Shown: in pieces, positions 16,769-25,147 of the stretch
Layout: each line of letters begins with the position of its first letter
How positions within the stretch are numbered: the first letter of the stretch is position 1
Source: Microseira sp003486305
GTDB lineage: Bacteria > Cyanobacteriota > Cyanobacteriia > Cyanobacteriales > Aerosakkonemataceae
Direction of reading: 5' to 3'
Length of the DNA stretch: 64,000 nucleotides
Assembly: GCA_031969655.1 (NCBI GenBank)
Contig: DALYJX010000002.1
Coordinates: 1-64,000, forward strand
The notes under the pieces: generated by a model
The model's database searches: none
The model's input: only the letters and a program-made list of their open reading frames with translations
What the model was told of the DNA's origin: nothing
Position numbers and translations under genes: made by a program

Positions 16769-19700
16769 TCAGTTAGGTGGTAATTCAATTGGCGATGGCG
16801 TGAAAGGACTCGTTGGTAATGGTGAAGCTGTTTGGGGTGCAATTTCTCCAGGTTTCGTTTCTCCTGGTGTAGTTCCTTTTGGTGAAGATGTTCGGATTTG
16901 GTCGGAGCGAGTCGATTCAGCAGTTTCGATCGCAACTGATTGTGTTGTCTGCTCACCAGCTTTATTCGTCACTTTCAGTGTAATAGTTACGCTACTTGGG
17001 GGTTTACTAAGCGTGTAAATTTTTGAACCTTGCGGCTTTTGGACATCTCCAAAAGGCATTAACTCAACCTTAATATCTTCACCATCTTCTACTTGCCAGG
17101 ACAAAATGATATCGACGGGCTTTCTTTGCTTATTGATTTCATAAATGAATTTCGGCTTGGCAGTAACATCCTGACCATTAACTTTAAAATAAATAATCTT
17201 AACGGGTGTAGCAGGCTTAGGTGGGACGGGTTTAATCTTAACAGTAGGCGTATTTTTAGTAATTTCAGATTCTTCTGAGCCTTGCTTAGGAACCACCGTC
17301 AGTTTAAAGGTGTATTCACCTGCTTGTTTAGCACCAGAAGGCACTTCTCGACAAACTAAATTGGTCGTCAGCCTACAGAAATTTTTCAGCTGCGGCGGCA
17401 GGGCACTATTAATAATTGTGTAACGCTTCAGTTCACTGTTAACCGAACCATCGGGAGCTAAGCCTATCAACTTTAAATCTCTAACTTGATTGGCGTTGCT
17501 TATTTCCCAATTAAGATAAATTTCCTCATTTTTGGCTGCTTCATAAAAAGGTTTTGTAGATAAAATTTGGGTAATTTTCGGTACGGGTAATGGTTTGATT
17601 GTAATCGTACTTGTCTCTTTATAATTGGCAGGTTGGTTTGGGTATTGCTTGGAAAATACTTCTATTTTATAATTATAATTCCCTGCTTTGGGAGGAGCTA
17701 GGCGGATATTTTGACAAATAATAATTTTTTGACTTTTCGTGGGGTTATTTTTGATAAAATTACTCTCCTGAGAAACTTCTGTTGCCGATATCTGTGTTTG
17801 GCACTGTATGGGGGAAAGTGTAGTTTTTGCGACTGAACCATCACTTCCTTGTTGAATAATCCGCATCTCTTCGATCTGGGCTGGTTCGCTAAGCCGCCAA
17901 TTTAAAAAAATCGGCTCATTGTATTCATAAACGGCTTTATTAGTTGAAACTTGGTCAATAATTTGCGGTGAAGGTATGGGTTTAACTGTAATGGTATCTG
18001 TCTCTTTTAAATCGGAAGGTTGGTTTGGAGCTTGCTTGGAAACTACTTCTATTTTATAATTATAAGTACCTGCTTTTGGGGGAGCTATGCGGATATTTTG
18101 ACAAGCGATCGCTTCTGGTTTTATCGCTGGGTTAGCAATTTCTGGGGTCGATATCTGAGTTCTGCACTGTCTGAGATCGAGTGTAGTTTTAGCGACTGCA
18201 CCATCACTTCCCTGTTGAATAATCCGCAACTCTGCGATCTGGGCTGGGTCGCTAAGCCGCCAATTTAAAAATATCGGTTCATTGTATTCATAAACAACTT
18301 TATTAGATGAAACTTTTTCAAGAATTTTTGGTACAGGTACAGGTTTAATTGTAATGGTATCTGTTTGCTTTGTGTCTGAGGGTTGTTTAGGGTTTTGTTT
18401 GGAAAAGACTTCGAGTTTGAAAATATAATTTCCGGGGTTTGTAACATTCGTGAATACGCCGGTACAAACCAGATAATCTATATTATTTACTTTTTCAATT
18501 TTCCCGGCATTAAAACTCAATTGAAGTCCTTGATATTTTAATTCTTGAGGACTGCACTGGATAAAAGTCTTTTTAATTGGTGAACCGTTACTTCCGGAGT
18601 GAGTCAGCGTCACATTTTGTATTTGGCTTGGGTTACTGAGTTTCCAATTAAGGATAACCTGCTCTTTAAGAGTTTCTCGATAAACTAGCTTGCTAGAATA
18701 AAATTCAATAATTTTCGGGACAGCCACAGGTGGTATAGGTTGAATTATAATGGTATCCGTCTCTTTGGAATCTGAAGGTTTATTTTGTCCTATTGGATAA
18801 AGTTCGATTTTAAAAGTATAATTACCTGCTTGCTTAGTTTCTGTGGGTAGATTCGTGCAAGTGAGAGTTGCAGTCTGCTGTTGACAATATTGTAAGAGCT
18901 GGTTGTAATCGTAACTGATTATCTTGCCTATCCCTTCACGGTTTTGGGGAATAATTTTTATTGTCGATAGTCTGATGTCGTTTTGAAACTTCCAATTTTT
19001 AAGCTCCCAACTGCGTAAATTACTAATTGACAAATTCAATCGAATAGGCTGCTCGTAAATTTCTTGATAAACTTTTTGGGTAGACTCGACTTTACTAATT
19101 TTTGGCTTGACGAACACTTTTTGCCAGTAGAGAAATGCACCGACGGAGATAACGCCTAAAAGCAGCAACAGTAGCAGCAGAATTGGTAGCAAAACCTGCC
19201 ACCAAGGACGCGGTTCCCACACCAAAGTGCCTTGAGGTAAATCTTTGGGTAGTACGGGTGGTTTAGCGGTTTCGGGTAGTATTAATTGTTCGTTGTTTTC
19301 TAGTTCAATATCAAAATTAAATTCTAATCCTTTTCCCCATAAAGGACGACGCCACCACTTGCGAGGTTTTACCGTCAAAGGAAAATTTCTGCTCTGTCCA
19401 GGCGGTATAGGTTCTGGGGTAAATTCTGGGGTATAAATAAAAAGATTTTCCCGATCTCCAGCAGAAATTGCAATTTCACGGATAATGTTGCCTTGATTAA
19501 TTAACTTAATCTCAAATACTGGTTTTTCACTTGGGAATCTAAGCAATAGGGGATGCAATTCTATAGCTAAAGCTTGATTGGGAAGAATTTGCAAGTACAC
19601 TACATCCAGTAGCACCAATTCGTCTTTGTTGTATGATGTTAAGCGAATGGTAGGGAAGTAATTACCAGATGGAGTATGTAGGGGTGGATGAAAAATTAAT

Positions 19701-20344
19701 GTAATCTCGCCATTTGTACCTGGGTTAAGTTCCAAACCGTCGGTTTCTTTGACAACTCCAGATGTTTCTATGCGGCTTTCTGGGTAGTGAATTGTAAACC
19801 AATCTTTTGTTAGTTCTGGACAATTTAAATAAAAGCGATCGACTCTTTTAGAGCGGTTTTCAACTATAACTTTTAGTGCTAATTTTTCTCCAGCTTGCAG
19901 AGGGTAAGGATTTGCAGAGTTAGTTAATGGCTGTATGATGAATCCTGGTTCATTGCTCCATTCAGCATCTCGATCTGAACGCAGAACCCGAATTTGCTGA
20001 GGACGGCGAAAGATTTTATCAGGGTATTGAGCTGGAGCTTCAATCAGAATTTCATAATTATATAAGCCTGGTGTTGCTTGAGGTGGAACTTCAAAATATA
20101 AAGCGATCTCACGATTTTCTCTAGGTTTCAATTCTAGAGGAGTTTCTGCGCTGAAACTGCACCACCGTAGTAAAGGTTCGGATTTGGCATCGGTAGCAGC
20201 AATCCAAATATCAATATCTGCTTTCTTTGCTCCCAGATTTTTGACAATGATGCGGCGCTTGACGGTATATCCTCGGGCAATTTGGTTTGATTCTGCGGGA
20301 AAATCTTCTATAACCAAAGGGTTATTTGCAATTTGAGTTGTCAT
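16769..20344 (-). CDS. Single-pass membrane protein with Ig-like repeats, CIS-associated (candidate anchor)
   Basis: A 1191-residue protein of unknown function. Residues 1-375 contain three beta-sandwich modules of the COG1470/NEW3-like type (KPRENREIALYFEVPPQATPG, LNPGTNGEITLIFHPPLHTP, IPPGQSRNFPLTVKPRKW). A poly-Leu membrane helix follows at about 383-406. The rest has about five repeats of roughly 130 residues (YNEPIFLNWRLS, NIRIAPPKAGTYNYKIEV, ETDTITVKPIP) and a Pro/Ser/Thr-rich tail. The two central repeats are nearly identical. The N-terminal architecture matches the next gene, which it overlaps by 23 bases, so the two are coupled and probably paralogous. With no signal peptide, the N-terminal part should face the cytoplasm and the repeats the lumen or periplasm. 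Its position at the end of a CIS cluster suggests a membrane dock; this is inference. Confidence 0.75.
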   Translation of the reverse strand: MTTQIANNPLVIEDFPAESNQIARGYTVKRRIIVKNLGAKKADIDIWIAATDAKSEPLLRWCSFSAETPLELKPRENREIALYFEVPPQATPGLYNYEILIEAPAQYPDKIFRRPQQIRVLRSDRDAEWSNEPGFIIQPLTNSANPYPLQAGEKLALKVIVENRSKRVDRFYLNCPELTKDWFTIHYPESRIETSGVVKETDGLELNPGTNGEITLIFHPPLHTPSGNYFPTIRLTSYNKDELVLLDVVYLQILPNQALAIELHPLLLRFPSEKPVFEIKLINQGNIIREIAISAGDRENLFIYTPEFTPEPIPPGQSRNFPLTVKPRKWWRRPLWGKGLEFNFDIELENNEQLILPETAKPPVLPKDLPQGTLVWEPRPWWQVLLPILLLLLLLLGVISVGAFLYWQKVFVKPKISKVESTQKVYQEIYEQPIRLNLSISNLRSWELKNWKFQNDIRLSTIKIIPQNREGIGKIISYDYNQLLQYCQQQTATLTCTNLPTETKQAGNYTFKIELYPIGQNKPSDSKETDTIIIQPIPPVAVPKIIEFYSSKLVYRETLKEQVILNWKLSNPSQIQNVTLTHSGSNGSPIKKTFIQCSPQELKYQGLQLSFNAGKIEKVNNIDYLVCTGVFTNVTNPGNYIFKLEVFSKQNPKQPSDTKQTDTITIKPVPVPKILEKVSSNKVVYEYNEPIFLNWRLSDPAQIAELRIIQQGSDGAVAKTTLDLRQCRTQISTPEIANPAIKPEAIACQNIRIAPPKAGTYNYKIEVVSKQAPNQPSDLKETDTITVKPIPSPQIIDQVSTNKAVYEYNEPIFLNWRLSEPAQIEEMRIIQQGSDGSVAKTTLSPIQCQTQISATEVSQESNFIKNNPTKSQKIIICQNIRLAPPKAGNYNYKIEVFSKQYPNQPANYKETSTITIKPLPVPKITQILSTKPFYEAAKNEEIYLNWEISNANQVRDLKLIGLAPDGSVNSELKRYTIINSALPPQLKNFCRLTTNLVCREVPSGAKQAGEYTFKLTVVPKQGSEESEITKNTPTVKIKPVPPKPATPVKIIYFKVNGQDVTAKPKFIYEINKQRKPVDIILSWQVEDGEDIKVELMPFGDVQKPQGSKIYTLSKPPSSVTITLKVTNKAGEQTTQSVAIETAESTRSDQIRTSSPKGTTPGETKPGEIAPQTASPLPTSPFTPSPIELPPN

Positions 20345-22565
20345 GGTTATTCATCCCCTCAACGCGATATAGTCTGACTCGATTTTTATCATCACCAGTT
20401 GTTATAAAAAGATTGTTGTCTACTGCTTTTAAGTCAACACTGTTGATCCTAATTTCAGGAAAATCAGCGAGAATTTTTCCGTTTTGATATCGAGGCGATC
20501 GCTTACCGTTTTCCAGTATCCAAAGCATCACCCTCCCGTCGTCTCCCACACTGGCTAAGTAGCAACCATTTTGGGTCAAAGCAACTGAACGAACTGGTTG
20601 AGTCCCATGACCGTCAGCCCATCGATCGAGAATAGCATCGTTACATTCTTGTATCATGTTAATGTCTTTCACCGGGTAAGATACACTGATGCATTGACGG
20701 ATTCTCTTCATATCCCATAAAATAATATTTCCTTGGTTGTCAGCCGAAGCTAATAAATTTTTTTCATCAGCGATCGCCAAAGAATCAATATATTGATTTT
20801 GCCCTTGAATTGGATTAAATTTATTCTTTGTTTCCCCGTACTGCCATTCATCTGAAAATTGATAAATTTTATTATTAAACCAAAAAGCTAATTTATTGTA
20901 TCGTCCCGCTACGACAACTAGAGGATTAGGCGAATTTTCACTAAGAGCCAGAGCGTAAATTGTAAATTTAAAATTTGCTTTTTGAATATTTTTAATCCCA
21001 TTTTCTAAATTCCATTTACGGACAAAACCACTTCCATGACCGCTAAAAAGAAAGCGGGAATCTTTGGTAAAAACTAGGTCAAAAACCCGGTCATTTCCAT
21101 TGAAAATAAGTCTTGGATCTATTCTTGATAATACGTTCCATAGTTTAATATCTCCATTTTCTAATCCAGATGCAACTACATAATCGTCCCTCGGACTTTG
21201 GCGGATTACACGCACTGATTTTTTTATTTCTTTAGCAATAAACCCTTCATATTTAAGGCGGCGAATGTCTTGTTGCCAAGGGCTTCTATCTACTTGCCAA
21301 AGTCGAATAGTTTGGTCGCTAGACCCACTAACAACCAAGCTGCTATTACCAATTAAACGCACGGAATTAACAGGGCCAGTATGATAATTTGGTGGATTAA
21401 AATACCATAGCAATAAAAGCAGTAACAGCAATAAAAGTAACCCGACTAGCTGAAGCCAAAAAGGAATAATAGGTAGAACTTGTAATTCTAAAATTTGTGT
21501 CAGGGGATGACTATAAATTTGCGTGCTGGGTTCTGCTGTCGCGGGATTTGTTAAAAACGGGGCTACTTCAAATAATAAACGCCGTTTTAGCCACAACCAA
21601 GGTCGGCGCTTTTTGGCTATCAAATACATTGATTTACCTTCACTCGGCTCGATATTTACCCCTTCGGGTACTATTAAACCACACTGTTTTATGTCTTTTT
21701 GAGAAATTTGGAGGTTCACCTGTTGGGGTAAATTGCTGTCATTATCAAATTTCAACTCGTAAGTTGCAAATCTCGATTTCTTGCCAGCATTCCTACCTCG
21801 TATAACTGGGATTATTTGGCTCTTGGGAATACAACTAAACTCCACTGTTCCTTGAGGCAGAACTTCTAGATTTCCTTGTTCGCGGGCAGGATTGCTGCTA
21901 ATTTCAGACTTGGCTTCAACTTTAAACTCATATTTCTGACTGAGGGTTTTTGCACTTTTCGGCGGTTGACACCAAAAACTTGTTTTTTGGGAATCACCAG
22001 CATCTATGTGTAACTTTTGTTCAGTACCCTGTATAAACCAGTCTCGATCTATTCCGGTAATACCGAGTTTTACATCAGTTGATTTTTGGCTTAAATTATA
22101 TAAAATGACAGGAATTTCTATTTCAGATCCTGGATATACTTTTAGTTCTTTGACGGGAAGGTAAAGTTTTAGGGGTTTCCGTGGCTTTTCAATTCTTAAA
22201 CTAAGTTTTTGGCTATTAAATATATTGGCATATTCTACAGAGAATACTCTTAAAGTCAGTTCAATAGTGGCATCGTATACCTGAAGGGGTGGTTTGGTAA
22301 TTATTACATGAAATGCTGTCACTGCACCCGGTGGTTTTTTGGCGGAAACGGCTGGATCTAGACTGTACCATTTAACATTTGTGTTAGCATCGGCTCCTAT
22401 TGCTAATAGTTCTAGGGAAAAACTGGCAAATTTATTGCTTTCGTTGATAACAGTAACATCGAATTCATTTTCACCGTTACCAGGTTCGCTAGCAACATCG
22501 ATTGCCATATCCGGTATTAATTTAATTAGTCTTTTGGAAACTGTTACTTTAACAAAGTTTGGCAC
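20322..22565 (-). CDS. Single-pass membrane protein: Ig-like domains, poly-Leu helix, WD40 repeats (CIS-associated)
   Basis: A 747-residue protein. Residues 1-365 form Ig-like modules of the same kind as in the downstream gene (VKVYPGSEIEIPVILYNLSQ, FEVAPF, a WLWLKRRL basic patch). A very hydrophobic helix (about 367-388, Leu-rich) is followed by a WD40 propeller (SGSSDQTIRLWQVDRS, LENGDIKLWNV, HGSGFVRKWNLENG, DNQGNIILWDM, GDDGRVMLWIL). The start is a GTG, supported by AAGGAG eleven bases upstream. It is followed by the related Ig-like protein with a 23-base overlap and preceded after 31 bases by the baseplate-associated-like protein, so these form one operon. Function is unknown; a membrane scaffold for the contractile machine is plausible. 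Confidence 0.75.
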   Translation of the reverse strand: MPNFVKVTVSKRLIKLIPDMAIDVASEPGNGENEFDVTVINESNKFASFSLELLAIGADANTNVKWYSLDPAVSAKKPPGAVTAFHVIITKPPLQVYDATIELTLRVFSVEYANIFNSQKLSLRIEKPRKPLKLYLPVKELKVYPGSEIEIPVILYNLSQKSTDVKLGITGIDRDWFIQGTEQKLHIDAGDSQKTSFWCQPPKSAKTLSQKYEFKVEAKSEISSNPAREQGNLEVLPQGTVEFSCIPKSQIIPVIRGRNAGKKSRFATYELKFDNDSNLPQQVNLQISQKDIKQCGLIVPEGVNIEPSEGKSMYLIAKKRRPWLWLKRRLLFEVAPFLTNPATAEPSTQIYSHPLTQILELQVLPIIPFWLQLVGLLLLLLLLLLLWYFNPPNYHTGPVNSVRLIGNSSLVVSGSSDQTIRLWQVDRSPWQQDIRRLKYEGFIAKEIKKSVRVIRQSPRDDYVVASGLENGDIKLWNVLSRIDPRLIFNGNDRVFDLVFTKDSRFLFSGHGSGFVRKWNLENGIKNIQKANFKFTIYALALSENSPNPLVVVAGRYNKLAFWFNNKIYQFSDEWQYGETKNKFNPIQGQNQYIDSLAIADEKNLLASADNQGNIILWDMKRIRQCISVSYPVKDINMIQECNDAILDRWADGHGTQPVRSVALTQNGCYLASVGDDGRVMLWILENGKRSPRYQNGKILADFPEIRINSVDLKAVDNNLFITTGDDKNRVRLYRVEGMNNHDNSNCK

Positions 22566-22596
22566 CGATAAAAATCTCCTTTTTCCAAACTATTGA

Positions 22597-23820
22597 CTAC
22601 TGTATCAACTGTGCTATTTGCCGTCGCCGCCAAGCAAAATGCAGAATATTAATACCTAATTCTTGTGCAGTACGAATATCGTTCCGGTCAATATAAAGTT
22701 GCTCGTTAAGTCCCCAAGCTGCTGATAAATATCCCGTTACTAGAATAACTCCTCCACCATTCCAAATCTGAACAGGTGCTTGATTAATAATTGGTAACGC
22801 TGCAAATAGGAATGGTTGCGTTATGAGGGGATGATTGTCGCTCAAGTCTTGCCAATATTGTAAATTAGTTTCTAGCTCGTGAAAGATTATTTCCGTAGCT
22901 GTTTTTAGTAATAAATCGTCATTACTAACAGCATCTATTAAAATTAAGCCCCCATTTTTTTGATATTGATAAACTGCGTAAATTTCTTCTTCATTTAGCT
23001 CGACTAACTGCCGATCGGTAAGGTAAAGTAAGTCATAAGCTGCCAGATCTTCTGGTGGTTGCAAGCTGACTTGTCCGATTTGTGTTTGTCCTTGCAAAAC
23101 TGGGTAAAGTACGGAGACAGACTGCATTAAGTAGGATAGGCTTTTTGTAGCGCGATCGCTCATATTTTGCCTACTCTCATACCATTCATCAGTCTCACTT
23201 TCTTTGATTTGAGCCACACGCACAACAGCTTCTGGTCTAGCTTTAGCTTGCATTCGGTAGCGTAAATCTAACTCGTTAACTTCAGGAAATAATAGATCTG
23301 TTGGGTGTTCTAGTTCGACTGAACCAGGTTGTATTTTAATTCGGCACAATTCGACTTCTTTATCATTTGGTGGGCTGGTTTTTTCGTCAAGCCGAAACCA
23401 TTCCCTAATCTCTTCAGAATTTTCTTGACGGTCTGGACTGTAAGGATCTAAATAGCTAACAACCAAATATATTGTTAAAGTTCCCGTCAAAGGCGTTTCT
23501 GTTCGCAGCCGATATTGTCGGTTAGTTTCCTCGTCAACAACAATAGGATTACCTTCTACATCAATAGCAATTCCTGGTTGAATTTCTAACCAACGGCGAT
23601 CGCGAAATTGCGCTGCTACTTCCGCTGGCGCGTCGATTAATTTCACCCCCAAACCACAAACAATTCCCGGCTGATTCAGCGACTGATAGTGAACATTTTG
23701 GCGACGGCGGAAGTAGTCATGCGCCAGCGACCAACGTCTGGCGTTCATCATCAGTCCATCGTAAATACGAAGGCGCTTGAAAGGATGAGTAGGTGGTGGT
23801 GGGAAAGATTGATGTACCAT
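22597..23820 (-). CDS. CIS cluster protein with baseplate-associated-like N-terminus and DUF4159-like C-terminus
   Basis: A 407-residue soluble protein. The N-terminal half (KRLRIYDGLMMNARRW, HYQSLNQPGIVCGLGVKLID, IQPGIAIDVEGNPIVVDEE) follows a pattern seen in uncharacterised proteins of phage-tail-like clusters: a start for an RxxFYDG/L-type motif, then PGIVxGLxV and PGxAIDxxGN. The C-terminal half (LYLTDRQLVELNEEEI, YQKNGGLILIDAVSNDD) resembles DUF4159/ThuA-like flavodoxin folds. No membrane segment is present. It begins the operon that continues with the two Ig-like membrane proteins. A role at the baseplate or its membrane interface is inferred from context only. Confidence 0.65.
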   Translation of the reverse strand: MVHQSFPPPPTHPFKRLRIYDGLMMNARRWSLAHDYFRRRQNVHYQSLNQPGIVCGLGVKLIDAPAEVAAQFRDRRWLEIQPGIAIDVEGNPIVVDEETNRQYRLRTETPLTGTLTIYLVVSYLDPYSPDRQENSEEIREWFRLDEKTSPPNDKEVELCRIKIQPGSVELEHPTDLLFPEVNELDLRYRMQAKARPEAVVRVAQIKESETDEWYESRQNMSDRATKSLSYLMQSVSVLYPVLQGQTQIGQVSLQPPEDLAAYDLLYLTDRQLVELNEEEIYAVYQYQKNGGLILIDAVSNDDLLLKTATEIIFHELETNLQYWQDLSDNHPLITQPFLFAALPIINQAPVQIWNGGGVILVTGYLSAAWGLNEQLYIDRNDIRTAQELGINILHFAWRRRQIAQLIQ

Positions 23821-23860
23821 TTAATTTCAAAATTAAGAAGGTTTAGAATCGACAATTATA

Positions 23861-23970
23861 GCGGATTGCTTTCCGCATGAGGTACACCTTCGTTTGTGTA
23901 GCGGCAGCGTTAACGCTGCCGCTATACAAACGAAGCGAAAACGCTTTTCTTCACTCGAAAAGCAATCCGC
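23861..23970. repeat. Nested palindromic dispersed repeat
   Basis: A perfect 26-base palindrome at 23899-23924 (core CAGCGTTAACGCTG) is extended by TTCGTTTGTG/TACAAACGAA arms and enclosed by outer arms GCGGATTGCTTT (23861-23872) and its exact complement at 23959-23970. It resembles the element at 5085-5210. Its right arm encodes the last residues and stop of the pentapeptide gene (YSGLLFE). Confidence 0.8.
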
Positions 23971-24895
23971 TGTAACAAGGACTTTGATTACCATCAGGCG
24001 CGATCGCACCGCATAGATTAGTATTACGATTAACCTTAATTCCGTTTAAAATTGCTCCTGTTAAATTGGCATTACTGAGATTAGCACCGCTCAAATCAGC
24101 ATTACTTAAATTTGCCTTACTTAAGTTGGCATTTGTTAGGTTTACATTTTTCAGATTGACTCGCATAAGATTGGCTTCCGTAAGGTTACTTTGACGCAAA
24201 TCAGCATTGCTGAGATTAGCATTCGTCAGATTGGCTTTACTAAGATTGGCTTCCCTAAGATCGGCAATAAACAAGTCTGCCTGGAGTAAGTTAGTATTAC
24301 TTAAATTGGCATTACGTAAGTTTGTACTGTTTAATTTTGCCTCCTTTAGATTGGCATTTTCTAAGTTAATTTCGCTCAGGTTGGCATTACTGAGATTAGC
24401 ACCCTCAAGGTCGGCTATTTCCATGTTTTTACAATTAACAGGTAGATTTACCAACTCCCATACAATGCGCCACTTGCTGTCAAATTCGGTTTGATTGTTG
24501 ATTGTGGTTCCTGTTAAATCGGTTCCCTTGAGATCGCTACCACGTAAGTCAGCACCGCTGAGATTTGCATCGCGCAAATTAGCATTTTTCAGGTTAGCAT
24601 TGTTCAGAAAAGCATTGCTTAGATCGGCATTACTCAAGTCAGCATTGCTGAGGTTGGCTTTTGTAAGGTTAGCTTCCTTTAGGTAGGAATTGGCTAGGTT
24701 AGCATTGCTAAGGTTACATTTAGCACAGTTCCTAGTTTCCCTTAACCGTTTTACTGTTGGTGAGTCTTGGGTATTTGGTGTAGCTGTCGCGTAGTGAATT
24801 CCTGGCATACTAGACCTCAGCAAATACAGCAACCCTATTATTGCTAGGCTGTTGAGTAATCTTTTTAATCTCATAATCCCAGCTATTGATAGCAT
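23951..24895 (-). CDS. Secreted or membrane-anchored pentapeptide repeat protein
   Basis: A 314-residue protein. A short basic N-terminus and a hydrophobic stretch (SLAIIGLLYLLRSSMPG) suggest a signal peptide or anchor. Two runs of A[N/D]Lxx pentapeptides (about 60-135 and 160-290) would form two right-handed quadrilateral beta helices, separated by a linker with FDSKWRIVWELVNLP. The C-terminus (CGAIAPDGNQSPCYSGLLFE) is partly encoded by a dispersed repeat, so the original end may have been displaced. ATG 24895 is used; ATG 24874 (MRLKRLLNS) would give a more typical signal peptide. Function is unknown. It lies inside the CIS locus, divergent from the TPR operon. Confidence 0.85.
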   Translation of the reverse strand: MLSIAGIMRLKRLLNSLAIIGLLYLLRSSMPGIHYATATPNTQDSPTVKRLRETRNCAKCNLSNANLANSYLKEANLTKANLSNADLSNADLSNAFLNNANLKNANLRDANLSGADLRGSDLKGTDLTGTTINNQTEFDSKWRIVWELVNLPVNCKNMEIADLEGANLSNANLSEINLENANLKEAKLNSTNLRNANLSNTNLLQADLFIADLREANLSKANLTNANLSNADLRQSNLTEANLMRVNLKNVNLTNANLSKANLSNADLSGANLSNANLTGAILNGIKVNRNTNLCGAIAPDGNQSPCYSGLLFE

Positions 24896-25147
24896 TACTT
24901 AACCATTTTCGCTTTACCTGCTCTTTACTTGATTTACTTTAAATGCTCTACTTTATTTTGTCCCTAGCCCAAGGTTTAGTTTTCTACCTATCAAAAATTG
25001 TGAGTCTTACCCGATCTTAAGTTCAGGTAATTAACTAAACTTAAGGTTACGGGCTTTCCGCTAACATCTGCTAAACTGTAATTTATTTAAGAAAATACGT
25101 TGATTAGGCCGATTGGTATCAAGATAGATCGGCTTTAAGGGAGTTGT
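24896..25147. promoter_or_regulatory. Divergent promoter region (pentapeptide / TPR operons)
   Basis: A 252-base AT-rich region between divergent genes. At 25013-25049 a segment with CTTAAGTT...AACTTAAG inverted arms around GGTAATTA resembles, in 27 of 37 bases, the segment at 54265-54301 upstream of the sheath operon. GGGAG precedes the TPR gene start at 25148 by eight bases. Confidence 0.45.

Noticed and set aside
24207..24686. Leu/Ser/Arg-rich forward frames opposite the pentapeptide gene
   Set aside because: They are mirror frames produced by the regular pentapeptide codons.
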